The notes beneath the pieces are model-generated. The model worked only from the letters and a program-made list of their open reading frames with translations. It had not been told where the DNA came from and ran no database searches. 64,000 nt of DNA from Hyphomonadaceae bacterium ML37. GTDB taxonomy: Bacteria > Pseudomonadota > Alphaproteobacteria > Caulobacterales > Maricaulaceae. The stretch covers positions 2,542,396-2,606,395 of the forward strand of contig CP091241.1 in assembly GCA_027627685.1 (NCBI GenBank), read 5' to 3'. The position numbers were made by a program, and so were the translations under genes. This document shows, piece by piece, positions 26,109-34,107 of the stretch. The first letter of the stretch is position 1. Every line of letters begins with the position of its first letter.

Positions 26109-27035
26109 CTAGAACCGGAAACGCACGCCCAGCCGCCACACTGCGCCACCATAGTCGCGCGACGCAATGTTGGACTGATTGTCCAGATAGCCGGCCGCGG
26201 CAAACGCGGTGGCGCGCTCGCCGAGCTGGTGCTCCACGCGCGCTTCGGTCAGCAGGCGCTGATCGGAGCGCTCCAGCGGAACCGCCAGAGAGAACGCGTC
26301 CTTGTAGTCTCGATCGCGGTAATCGGCGGCGAGGCCCAGCGTGGTGCGGGTCCCGGCGCGCCAGGTGACGGCGGCGCCCAGGCGGGTCTCGTCAAACGAA
26401 AACGCTTCGCTGTCTGCGTCAGCGGTTTCGCGGAATGCCGACAGGCGCACTTCCCAGGCATCGTCCGGGGCGCGCACGAATTGCTCGACCCCGGCGCGCA
26501 CGCGCGTGGAGCTCAAGCCCTGCAGGGCCGCGCCGCGGAAATCATAGGCGTTGAGGCGCAGCCGCCCGACCGTTTCCAGCGTGCGGTCGCCGCGCGGGCG
26601 CCAGCGCAGCTGCGCCTCGGCCTCGGGCCGGGTCCACTGAGCCGAGCCATCGCGCGTCAAATGGCTGTAGGCCGCCGACAGGCGGAACTGGATTGTATTG
26701 TCCTGCGTGGTGTTCCAGTACTGGATGCGCGGGGTGAGCAGAAGGGAATCCAGCCCGTCGCGATCAAAATAGCTGCGCACGCGCACCTGCTGCTCGAACC
26801 GCAGGACCTAGCGGCCCGACAAAGGCTGCACCCAGCGGCCCCAATTGTTGGAATCAAACCCGGTGGCCAGGCCGAAAGGCTGGCCGCCCGGTCCGGCGCT
26901 CAGTTCGTCATCGGGCGAGAACGGGTCATCGCGCGCGATCATGTTGTCCGAATTGAACTCGAACCGGCCCTCCTGGGCGTCGGCGGCGGCCCCGGTCAAG
27001 AGCGCCAGTCCTGCGGCGGCGAACGTGATGCGCAT
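26109..27035 (-). pseudogene. Outer-membrane beta-barrel protein, interrupted by an in-frame TAG
   Basis: Starting at ATG 27035 (GAGGGGG RBS), the frame encodes a signal peptide (ITFAAAGLALLTGAAADA), 75 codons, then TAG at 26808-26810, and continues in phase to 26109. The second part is a series of amphipathic strands with alternating aromatic and charged residues ending in RLGVRFRF, a C-terminal aromatic typical of outer-membrane barrels (about 12 strands expected). Total about 308 residues. It lies upstream of the BcsB-like gene on the same strand and divergent from the GT2 synthase, suggesting an outer-membrane exit pore for the polysaccharide. The amber is single and flanked by good coding sequence. 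Confidence 0.75.
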
Positions 27036-27101
27036 GCGATCCCCCTCAATCTCGATCAGCCCCGATTTGGCCGATGTCGGTTTTGGCCTTTATTTTGCCG
27101 G

Positions 27102-27116
27102 TTAATCGGGCGTTAA
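27102..27116. promoter_or_regulatory. CtrA-type box upstream of the GT2 synthase
   Basis: TTAA-tcgggcg-TTAA matches the CtrA full site. It lies 73 bases before the glycosyltransferase start and 67 bases before the divergent outer-membrane gene. If functional it would tie polysaccharide production to the cell cycle, as known for holdfast and motility genes in Caulobacter. Only the motif and position support this. Confidence 0.6.
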
Positions 27117-27188
27117 GATAGAGCCATGGGGTGCGATTGCGGGCCTTGAAGGGCGCGCATCAGGCGATTTCGAGGCCAGGGGACGCAT

Positions 27189-29156
27189 ATGGAAGACGGC
27201 ATCAGGACGCAGACGCGTCCACAAACGGCGGAGCCGGTTGCCCGTCCGGACGCCAAACGCGCGCCGGACGCAGCGCGTCTGGACAGCACGGGACGGTCGG
27301 CGGATTTCTTCCGCTCGGTGGATTCCGCGCCCAAGGCCGTGTCCGTCGCCCGCCCGCGCATGGTCCAGGATACCGCGCTGGTCGCCTTCGCCTTCATCTC
27401 GATCATCGTGCTGGCGCTGCCCGAACTGGCGCGCACCGGCGTGCTCGACCTCGCGATCCCGCGCGACTACGTGATTTTCAGCGCCGACCGGGTCAATTCC
27501 ATGCTGCCGGTGCGCAGCTTCATCCTGGCGTTCTTCCTCACCTACGCGCTGTTCGCCTATGGCTCGGTGGTGACGCGGGGCAGGCTGGCGCTTCTGTTCC
27601 TGGCCAAGTTTGTGGCGGCGTGCGCCATCATTGACGGGGGCGCATGGCTGAGCTGGCGGTTCGTGGATGCGGTCTGGCCGATCCATTTCCAACAATTCCT
27701 GGCGGGTATGGCCGGGCTGGTGATCTTTCCCCACACGCTGATTTCAAACGCGCGGCTGCCGGTGGATTCCGGCGTCGCCAATCTGCGCACCGGCAAGGTG
27801 CATGAGTACGCCATCCTGTTCATCGCCGCGTTGATCGCGGCGGTGATCGCCATCATTGTGGCGACGGTCTATGGCGACGAGGCGGGCTATCTGCGCTCCA
27901 TCGCCATTCTGGGCGGGATGGGACCGGGCGTGTTCCTGGCCCAGCAGCTGATGACCGGCCAGCTCGCCGCCATTGGCTGGATCCGCAACATGGTCTCGCG
28001 CCGGCGCGCCTTCTCCCCGCCGGTGACGGTGCTTGTCCCCGCCCACAACGAGGCGCACCAGATCCATGAAACCCTGCGCGCGGTGGACGCGGCCGCGGCG
28101 CGCTATGACGGGCCGGTGCGCGTTGTGGTGATGGAGAACAACTCCAGCGACGCCACGGCGCGCCTGGCCGAAACCACGCTGGCCGAATGCACGCATCTGT
28201 CCGGCTGGACGGTGGATTCCAGCCAGATCCCCGGCAAGGCCAAGGCGCTTAATCGCGGTCTCGACATGATCGAAGACGAGTTCGTCGTGCGCATCGACGC
28301 CGACACCACCATCGGGCCGGACGCCATCCGCATCGCCATGCGCCATTTCGCCAACGCCAAGGTCGGCGGCGTGGGCGGACTGCCTTTGCCCCATGAGGGC
28401 GAAGGCCTCCCGTCCAAGGTGCGCGCCATCGAGGTGCTGCTGCGCCACGGGTTTGTGCAGGTGAGCTTTGGCGCGTTTGGCGGGATTTTCGGCCTGCCGG
28501 GCATGTTCGTGATCTACCGCAAGTCCGCGCTGGACGAGGCGGGCGGCTTTACCGAAGGCATGAATGGCGAGGACACTGACATCACCCTGGCCATGACCAG
28601 CCTGGGATGGCGGATGGTGTCGGACCCGCGCGCGAAATTCTATACCGAGACGCCGGACACCCTGGCCTTCCTGCGCGAGCAGCGCACGCGCTGGTTCCGC
28701 TCGCTCTATCACGTCACCGCCCACAACCGCCGGGTGCTGTTCGCCAACGGGTCGATCATCGGCTGCGTGGTGCTGCCCTTCACCCTGCTCAACGGGGCGC
28801 GGCGCGCCATGATGACGCCGCTGCTGATCTATGGCGTGATCGTGTTTCTGCTGTTCGGCGGCGTGTACGGACACCCCCATTTCGCCACGGTGGTCGCGGT
28901 GGTGCTGGGCATGCCGTTCGTGCTGGCGCTGGCGGTGTTGATCCTTTGGCGGCGCTTTGATCTCATCCTGATCCTGCCGCTGTACATGGGTTTCCGCTTC
29001 CTGCGCTCCTATTACACGCTGGGCTCGACCCTCTCGCTGATCTATCCGGCCAGGCGCGAGGACAAGGCCTTCGCAGCGCCCAAGCCACGCCAGGCCCCGC
29101 CCTTCCCGGAGCAGCCCGGGCCAGGCGGAGCGCATGGCGGCGCTACAGGCGCCTAG
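27189..29156 (+). CDS. Membrane glycosyltransferase family 2 (processive polysaccharide synthase-like)
   Basis: A 655-residue protein with a long N-terminal region, about five transmembrane helices (for example about 58-76, 104-122, 137-155, 210-230), a GT2 catalytic domain (about 285-510) and three C-terminal helices. The domain has TVLVPAHNEAHQI, the metal-binding IDADT, NGEDTD (catalytic Asp region) and EQRTRW (the QxxRW motif of processive synthases). No PilZ domain is present. With the BcsB-like and barrel genes on the other side it suggests a cellulose-like secretion system; the polymer is unknown. RBS AGGGGA precedes the ATG. TAG stop. Confidence 0.88.
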   Translation: MEDGIRTQTRPQTAEPVARPDAKRAPDAARLDSTGRSADFFRSVDSAPKAVSVARPRMVQDTALVAFAFISIIVLALPELARTGVLDLAIPRDYVIFSADRVNSMLPVRSFILAFFLTYALFAYGSVVTRGRLALLFLAKFVAACAIIDGGAWLSWRFVDAVWPIHFQQFLAGMAGLVIFPHTLISNARLPVDSGVANLRTGKVHEYAILFIAALIAAVIAIIVATVYGDEAGYLRSIAILGGMGPGVFLAQQLMTGQLAAIGWIRNMVSRRRAFSPPVTVLVPAHNEAHQIHETLRAVDAAAARYDGPVRVVVMENNSSDATARLAETTLAECTHLSGWTVDSSQIPGKAKALNRGLDMIEDEFVVRIDADTTIGPDAIRIAMRHFANAKVGGVGGLPLPHEGEGLPSKVRAIEVLLRHGFVQVSFGAFGGIFGLPGMFVIYRKSALDEAGGFTEGMNGEDTDITLAMTSLGWRMVSDPRAKFYTETPDTLAFLREQRTRWFRSLYHVTAHNRRVLFANGSIIGCVVLPFTLLNGARRAMMTPLLIYGVIVFLLFGGVYGHPHFATVVAVVLGMPFVLALAVLILWRRFDLILILPLYMGFRFLRSYYTLGSTLSLIYPARREDKAFAAPKPRQAPPFPEQPGPGGAHGGATGA

Positions 29157-29662
29157 CGGCCGTCGCCTTCAGAGGCTGGCTCGTAGGCGGGCTCATCTGC
29201 GGGCTCGTAAACGGGCTCGGGAGCCGGGGCAGAGGCTGCAGCGGCGGCCGCCTCGGCTTCGCGGCGCAGAACCTCGTCGCAATCACGCCCGCCATAGAGG
29301 CCGTTGAGGAAATACCAGCGCTTTTCGGCGATGGCGCGGCGGGCTTCTTCTTCCTCGCGGCGGCGCTGTGCGGCGCGGCCCATCATGCCGCCCACCATGC
29401 CCAGACCCGGGATCGCCCGGCCCGCGCCGGACATCAGCGCGCCCTGCTGGGCCAGCGCCGTGGCGGCGCCCACCGCGTATTCGCTGCCCAGCAAGCCGCC
29501 CTCGGGCGAGCCGCCGAGAATCTCGGTCTGCTCGGTGGCGGCCACGATGATCTGCTGACAGCTCATGGCGGTGTCGCCCATCAGCATGACCTGGCCTTCC
29601 TGGGCCGACGCTGCGCCGGCCAGGATGATCGCCGCCCCGGCGGCGGCAAGATAGTGTTTCAT
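29153..29662 (-). CDS. Exported hypothetical protein with EPxYEPA tail repeats
   Basis: A 169-residue protein with a Sec signal peptide (YLAAAGAAIILAGAASAQ). The mature part has two cysteines (MSCQQ and GRDCDE) that may form a disulfide, a Gly-rich stretch LGMVGGMMGRAAQ, a charged helix RRREEEEARRAIAEKRWYFLNGLYGG, and an acidic tail repeating EPVYEPADEPAYEPA. No family recognised. Its stop overlaps the GT2 stop by 4 bases on the opposite strand. The 5' flank can form a long hairpin (29671-29722) that includes part of its RBS. Confidence 0.78.
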   Translation of the reverse strand: MKHYLAAAGAAIILAGAASAQEGQVMLMGDTAMSCQQIIVAATEQTEILGGSPEGGLLGSEYAVGAATALAQQGALMSGAGRAIPGLGMVGGMMGRAAQRRREEEEARRAIAEKRWYFLNGLYGGRDCDEVLRREAEAAAAAASAPAPEPVYEPADEPAYEPASEGDGR

Positions 29663-29670
29663 GACTAATC

Positions 29671-29722
29671 CCCGTTCTGGCGCCGGCCGGTCATCAAGGC
29701 CGGTCCGGCTTCACCGAACGGG
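29671..29722 (-). promoter_or_regulatory. 5'-UTR hairpin next to the RBS of the exported protein gene
   Basis: CCCGTTC (29671-29677) pairs with GAACGGG (29716-29722), enclosing GCCGGCCGG (29682-29690) paired with CCGGTCCGGC (29700-29709, one bulge). On the minus strand the distal arm ends in AACGGGG, the only RBS-like sequence, 8-12 bases before the ATG at 29662. The hairpin could therefore mask the ribosome site, or be the remains of a terminator-like element. Structure is read by eye. Confidence 0.4.
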
Positions 29723-29770
29723 AGGTTAGGCGCGCGTCACCGGCAACGCCCTCCCCTGAACAGGGCGCCT

Positions 29771-30817
29771 TCAGATCACGCCGCGTTTGGCCAGGGCCTC
29801 GATCACGCTGGCCTGACGCTCGCGGTAGAATTCCTTGGCGGGGGTCGTCACCGCGCCATCCGCCATCAGGGTTTCAGGCGGATGGATGGCGGCGCCGGCA
29901 TAGGCGCGCGCCCACAGCTCCATCGGCTGGCGGGCCAGAAGATTACCCATGGACACCTTGCGGCGCAGGCGGCGCACCAGCCCCACATCCACCTCGCCAT
30001 AGGCGCACATGGACGGGCCGGAGGCGGCTTCGGCGATGATCAGCCCGCGCGGATCGACGATCTTGGAGCCGCGGTCGGCGCTCGCCTGCGGGATCGGCGT
30101 GCCGGTCATGCCGCCGGTATTGGCTGAGACGACATAGGCGAGGTTTTCGATGGCGCGCGCCTGCTTGGCGATGTTCTTGGGCGTGGCCTGGGGGCTCGAG
30201 ACTTCAGACGAGGAATGCACGAACACCTCCGCCCCGCGCACCGCGTGCAGGCGGGCGATCTCGGGGTGAAGAATCTCTTCGGACGCAATGGCCGCCAGCC
30301 GGCCGATGGCGGTATCGGCCACCGGGAACAGCGCCTCCTCGCCATAAGCGTCAAGATAGGCGTCCAGCACGTCATACGGGCTGGGCGCATACATTGAGAT
30401 GAGGCGCCGGTAGCGCAGCACCTGCGCGCCGGACGGATCGATCACCACGCAGGCCTGGAAATAGAGATCGGGGAAGTGCGGGTCAGTCTCATACCCGTTC
30501 CAGGCCAGGAAGATGTTGAAGTCCGAAGCGATGGCGGCCATCGCCTCGAACTCCGGCCCGTCCGCGCTGATCGCCGCCTTGCCGCGCCACTGGGTGGCGG
30601 TTTCGCGCATGGGAAAGCCGGTGAGCGCATATTCGGGCAACACCACCAGGCGCACATCCGGGCCGATAAAGGCGATGGAGCCGGCGATCTCGGCGCGGAT
30701 GCGCGCGATGGAGGCGAGCATGCGGGCGCGCGCGCTCTCGCCGTCCGGGCAGGCGTTCACCGTCTCGCACAGAGACTGCAGGGCGAGCGCCGTATAGGCG
30801 GGGTCAGATTGCGTCAT
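29771..30817 (-). CDS. Nitrilase-superfamily protein lacking catalytic Lys and Cys
   Basis: A 348-residue carbon-nitrogen-hydrolase fold protein. The Glu of the triad is intact in VVLPEYALTGFP (Glu62). At the lysine position the sequence is RYRRLI (Arg138 where YRK is expected), and at the nucleophile strand it reads AIASEEILHPE (Ser179 where CYDxRFPE is expected). Overall length and the HSSSE and SANTGGMTGTPIPQASADRGSKIVDPRG segments still fit amidase-type members. Either inactive as amidase or repurposed. ATG at 30817 has GGAG 8 bases upstream. Divergent from the gntR gene across 83 bases, so likely co-regulated. Confidence 0.82.
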   Translation of the reverse strand: MTQSDPAYTALALQSLCETVNACPDGESARARMLASIARIRAEIAGSIAFIGPDVRLVVLPEYALTGFPMRETATQWRGKAAISADGPEFEAMAAIASDFNIFLAWNGYETDPHFPDLYFQACVVIDPSGAQVLRYRRLISMYAPSPYDVLDAYLDAYGEEALFPVADTAIGRLAAIASEEILHPEIARLHAVRGAEVFVHSSSEVSSPQATPKNIAKQARAIENLAYVVSANTGGMTGTPIPQASADRGSKIVDPRGLIIAEAASGPSMCAYGEVDVGLVRRLRRKVSMGNLLARQPMELWARAYAGAAIHPPETLMADGAVTTPAKEFYRERQASVIEALAKRGVI

Positions 30818-30900
30818 CACACTGTCTCCTTGCAGTCATGTGCGAACCCAAGACATAGTCCGGACATGAACAATCCGTCACGGACCTCAGCAGGCCAGAC

Positions 30901-31722
30901 ATGAGCCCCACTTCCAGGCTGGACGGCGGCGCTGCGCCGCGGCTGGCGCCCGATTTGATCGACGAGACCCTGCCCACGCCGCTCTATCACCAGATCTTTC
31001 TGGTGCTGCGCGACCGGATTCGCGAGGGCGGATTTCCCGCAGGCGCGATCCTGCCGGGCGAGCAGGAGCTGACGCGGCTGTTCAATGTCTCGCGCATCAC
31101 CGTCAAGCGCGCCATGAACGAGCTGGCCGCCCACGGCTTCGTCACCCGCCATCGCGGGCGCGGCACGGTGGTCACCCACAACGCCTCGGCGCCGGTGGTG
31201 GAAGGGCGGTTCGACACGCTGTTCGACGCCCTCAAGCGCATGGGGCTGGAGACCCAGGTCCAGCTTCTTGAAGCCGAACTGGTGCGCGCCAGCGAGGATC
31301 TGGCGCTTGAGATGACGCTGGACCCGGGCTGCAAGCTGCAGCGCGCAGTGCGCCTGCGCTCGCTGGAGGGCGACACGTTTTCCTATCTGGTCACCCATGT
31401 GCCGTGGGAGATCGCGCAGCGTTACAGCGAAGAGGATTTGAAAACCCAGCCCATGCAGGAATTGTTGCGCCGGGCGGGGGCGGAGACTGTGGAGGCCGAC
31501 CAGACCATCACGGCGGTAGCCGCCGAGCCGCTGATCGCTTCGGCGCTGCGCATCTCGCCAGGATCGCCGCTGCTGAAGATCAAACGCATCATGCGCGGGG
31601 CGGACGGGCGCGCGGTGCAGCATATCATCGCCTATTACCGGCCTGAACGCTTCCGCTATCACATGCGTCTGGTGCGCAAGGGCGCCGCCGATGACGACTG
31701 GAGCGAAGCTGAAATGAGCTAA
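30901..31722 (+). CDS. GntR-family transcriptional regulator (HutC/UTRA type)
   Basis: A 273-residue regulator. The winged-helix DNA-binding domain (about residues 25-95) has PLYHQIFLVLRDRIREGGFPAGAILPGEQELTRLFNVSRITVKRAMNELAAHGFVTRHRGRGTVV; the UTRA effector domain (about 110-260) ends with RIMRGADGRAVQHIIAYYRPERFRYHM. It probably senses a substrate or intermediate handled by the flanking nitrilase-like, oxidase and dehydrogenase genes. An 8-bp palindrome GTCCGGAC (30867-30874) lies in the divergent promoter region. Confidence 0.93.
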   Translation: MSPTSRLDGGAAPRLAPDLIDETLPTPLYHQIFLVLRDRIREGGFPAGAILPGEQELTRLFNVSRITVKRAMNELAAHGFVTRHRGRGTVVTHNASAPVVEGRFDTLFDALKRMGLETQVQLLEAELVRASEDLALEMTLDPGCKLQRAVRLRSLEGDTFSYLVTHVPWEIAQRYSEEDLKTQPMQELLRRAGAETVEADQTITAVAAEPLIASALRISPGSPLLKIKRIMRGADGRAVQHIIAYYRPERFRYHMRLVRKGAADDDWSEAEMS

Positions 31723-31760
31723 GGCGCGCGCCGCTCCCATCGTCTTTCCCTCCGCCCAAA

Positions 31761-31800
31761 AGATATATAACTATACCATTTGAAGCCGGTCCTGCCGGCT
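31761..31800 (+). promoter_or_regulatory. AT-rich promoter/operator stretch before the oxidase operon
   Basis: In a GC-rich background, AGATATATAACTATACCATT (31761-31780) contains TATA-N4-TATA symmetry and could hold a -10 element or a GntR operator. It is followed by a perfect 6-bp hairpin AGCCGG-tcctg-CCGGCT (31784-31800). Both lie between gntR and the membrane-protein gene. Which of the two carries regulation cannot be told by eye. Confidence 0.35.
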
Positions 31801-31832
31801 GATCAAGGGGTAATGCGAGCGGACGGCGGGCG

Positions 31833-32480
31833 ATGGCGCTTCTGGAACTTCTCCACATTCTCATCCTCGTCTACTGGCTGGGCGGTGATCTGGGCGCGTT
31901 TGTCGCCAGCCGGATCGTAGCCGATCCGGCCCGCCCGCCCGCTGGACGGGCCGCGGCCGCGAAAATCCTGATGGATGTGGACATGGCGCCGCGCATGGCG
32001 CTGATCTTCGCCTTCCCCACCGGCTTTGCGCTGGCGGTGTATGAGGGCTGGCTGCAGATCGACGCGGTGTGGATCGCGCCAGCGTTTGCGCTGGCGCTGG
32101 TGTGGGCGGCAGCAGCCTGGATGGTGCATCTGAAAGCCGGGCCGGACGGGCTGGCCAAGCGCATCGACATGGCGATCCGGATTGTCGCGCTGATCGGCTT
32201 TGCCGGCGCGGGCGCGGCAGGGCTCGCCGGATTGATCGTCCTGCCCCTGTTCATTGCGGGCAAGCTGTTAGTGCTGGCGCTGGCGGTGTTCGCCGGGCTG
32301 ATGGTGCGGCTTGTGCTGGCGCCGTTTGGTCCGGCCTTCGGACAGATTGCGGCGGGCCAGGGCGATGACGCCTCCGAGACAACCGTGCGCGCCAGCCTGT
32401 CGAAGGCCCGCATCTGGGTGTTCGTGATCTGGGCCGCCGTGCTGGGCGCTGCCGCGCTCGGCGTGCTGCAGCCGGTCTAG
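31833..32480 (+). CDS. Polytopic membrane protein, CopD/b561-like
   Basis: A 215-residue protein with about six hydrophobic helices. The first helix reads LLHILILVYWLGGDLGAFVAS; an N-terminal His followed by W/YWxGG is the pattern of heme-binding or copper-related membrane families such as CopD, HemJ and DUF2269, but a second histidine ligand is not obvious. It begins the run membrane protein - FAD oxidase - aldehyde dehydrogenase, 13 bases before the oxidase, so a role as electron acceptor or transporter for that pathway is possible. No specific family was recognised. Confidence 0.75.
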   Translation: MALLELLHILILVYWLGGDLGAFVASRIVADPARPPAGRAAAAKILMDVDMAPRMALIFAFPTGFALAVYEGWLQIDAVWIAPAFALALVWAAAAWMVHLKAGPDGLAKRIDMAIRIVALIGFAGAGAAGLAGLIVLPLFIAGKLLVLALAVFAGLMVRLVLAPFGPAFGQIAAGQGDDASETTVRASLSKARIWVFVIWAAVLGAAALGVLQPV

Positions 32481-32493
32481 AGGGAGTATCGCC

Positions 32494-34107
32494 ATGACCC
32501 GCACCGCCGAAGCGGCCACAGCAGGAACCCTCGCCGCCACCCTGTCGGGGATTGTCGGCGCCGGTCACGTCCATACTGGCGACGCCGCCCGAACCCTGTA
32601 TTCCCAGGATGTCTGGCGCGAAGGCGCGCGTGTGGATCTGGTGGCGAGTCCGGCCAGCGAGGCCGAGTGCGCGGCTTTGGTCCGCGCCTGCGCGCAAGCC
32701 GGGGCAGCGATCTATCCGCGCGGCGGGGGCATGTCCTACACGGGCGGTTATCTGGCCGACCGGCCCGGGGGCGTGTGTCTCGACACGACACGCATGAACC
32801 GGGTGCTCGAGATCAGCGAAGCGGGCATGTATGTGCGCGTGGAGGCGGGCTGCACCTGGAAGACGCTGCATGAGGCGCTGGCGCCCACCCGCCTGCGCAC
32901 CCCGTTCTGGGGGCCGCTGTCGGGCATTTCCTCCACAATCGGCGGGGGCGTGTCGCAGAACAACGCCTTCTTCGGCGCCGGCGTGCATGGCCCGACCGCC
33001 GACAGCGTCTTGTCCGTCTCCGTCGCCCTGCCCGATGGCGCGATACTGCGCACCGGAACCGCGTCGGGCGAGACCGGCGCCGGGCCCGCCCGCCCCTTCT
33101 TCCGTCATTACGGGCCTGACCTGACCGGCCTGTTCTGCGGCGATGCCGGGGCGCTGGGGGTGAAGACCGAGATCACGCTGCGCCTGATCCCCGCCCCGGC
33201 CCATGAGCGCTGGGCGAGCTTTTCCTTCGCGAGCCGTGATTCCTGCGCGGCCGCCCTGGCCTCCATGGGCCGCACCGGGCTGGCGTGCGAGCTGTTCGCC
33301 TTTGATCCTGGCCTGACCGCCGTGCGCATGAAGCGCGCCTCGCTGATGAGCGACGCCAAAACCCTCAGCAAAGTGGTGACGGGGCAGAAGAATCTGATGA
33401 AGGGCCTGGCCGAGGGCGCGAAAATGGCGCTGGCGGGCCGGTCATTCCTGGGCGAGGCTGATTTCAACCTGCATGTGGTGACCGAAAGCCATTCCAAAGC
33501 CGGGGCGGACGATGCGATGCGCCAGCTGACGGAGCTCGCCGAACGCGCGGGCGGGCGCAGCGTCGAGCCGACCATCCCCAAGGTGATCCGCGCCAACCCC
33601 TTCACGCCCTTGAACAATATGATCGGCCCGAGCGCCGAGCGCTGGGTGCCGGTCCATGGCATCGTCGCCATGGATGACGGCCCGGCCTGCTGGGCGCAGA
33701 TCGAGGCGCTGTTCGCCAGCCTGAAACCCCGATTTGACGCCCATGGCGTCACCACCGGCTTTCTGGTGACGACGCTGGGGACCACCGGCTTTCTGGTGGA
33801 GCCGGTTTTCCTGTGGCCCGATGAATTGTTCGGTCTGCACCGCGCGCATGTGGAGGCGGGCTATCTCAAATCCCTGAAACCCGGGCCCGCCGACCCGGCG
33901 GCGACCGCGCTGGTGGCCGAAGCGCGAACGGCGGTGGTGGATATTTTCACCCGCTATGGCGCGGCGCATTTCCAGATCGGGCGCACCTATCCGCTGGCGC
34001 GCACGCGGTCAGCTCCGGCGCTGGCGCTCTTGCGCGCGATCAAGGCCGAGCTGGACCCGCACGACATGATCAATCCTGGCGCCCTGAGACTGGACGGCGA
34101 GTCATGA
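32494..34107 (+). CDS. FAD-binding oxidase/dehydrogenase (PCMH type)
   Basis: A 537-residue flavoprotein. The PCMH FAD-binding domain (about residues 50-225) has ARVDLVASPASEAECAALVRAC, YPRGGGMSYTGGYL, GPLSGISSTIGGGVSQNNAFFGAG and GDAGALGVKTEITLRL; the C-terminal domain (about 260-535) ends GAAHFQIGRTYPLARTRS ... LKAELDPHDMINPGAL, as in D-lactate/glycolate oxidases and vanillyl-alcohol-oxidase relatives. It likely oxidises an alcohol or hydroxyacid to the aldehyde used by the next enzyme. Start follows an AGGGAG RBS. Stop overlaps the dehydrogenase ATG (ATGA). Confidence 0.9.
   Translation: MTRTAEAATAGTLAATLSGIVGAGHVHTGDAARTLYSQDVWREGARVDLVASPASEAECAALVRACAQAGAAIYPRGGGMSYTGGYLADRPGGVCLDTTRMNRVLEISEAGMYVRVEAGCTWKTLHEALAPTRLRTPFWGPLSGISSTIGGGVSQNNAFFGAGVHGPTADSVLSVSVALPDGAILRTGTASGETGAGPARPFFRHYGPDLTGLFCGDAGALGVKTEITLRLIPAPAHERWASFSFASRDSCAAALASMGRTGLACELFAFDPGLTAVRMKRASLMSDAKTLSKVVTGQKNLMKGLAEGAKMALAGRSFLGEADFNLHVVTESHSKAGADDAMRQLTELAERAGGRSVEPTIPKVIRANPFTPLNNMIGPSAERWVPVHGIVAMDDGPACWAQIEALFASLKPRFDAHGVTTGFLVTTLGTTGFLVEPVFLWPDELFGLHRAHVEAGYLKSLKPGPADPAATALVAEARTAVVDIFTRYGAAHFQIGRTYPLARTRSAPALALLRAIKAELDPHDMINPGALRLDGES

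Noticed and set aside
25817..26810. Genome-wide recoding of TAG
   Set aside because: TAG ends many intact genes here (fliE, fliP, lpxK, rpsU, GT2), so general reassignment is excluded; only local readthrough or mutation remains.
26073..27116. A long plus-strand frame opposite the interrupted barrel gene
   Set aside because: The minus-strand frame has a signal peptide, barrel strands and terminal Phe; the plus frame is Arg/Gln/His-rich shadow sequence.
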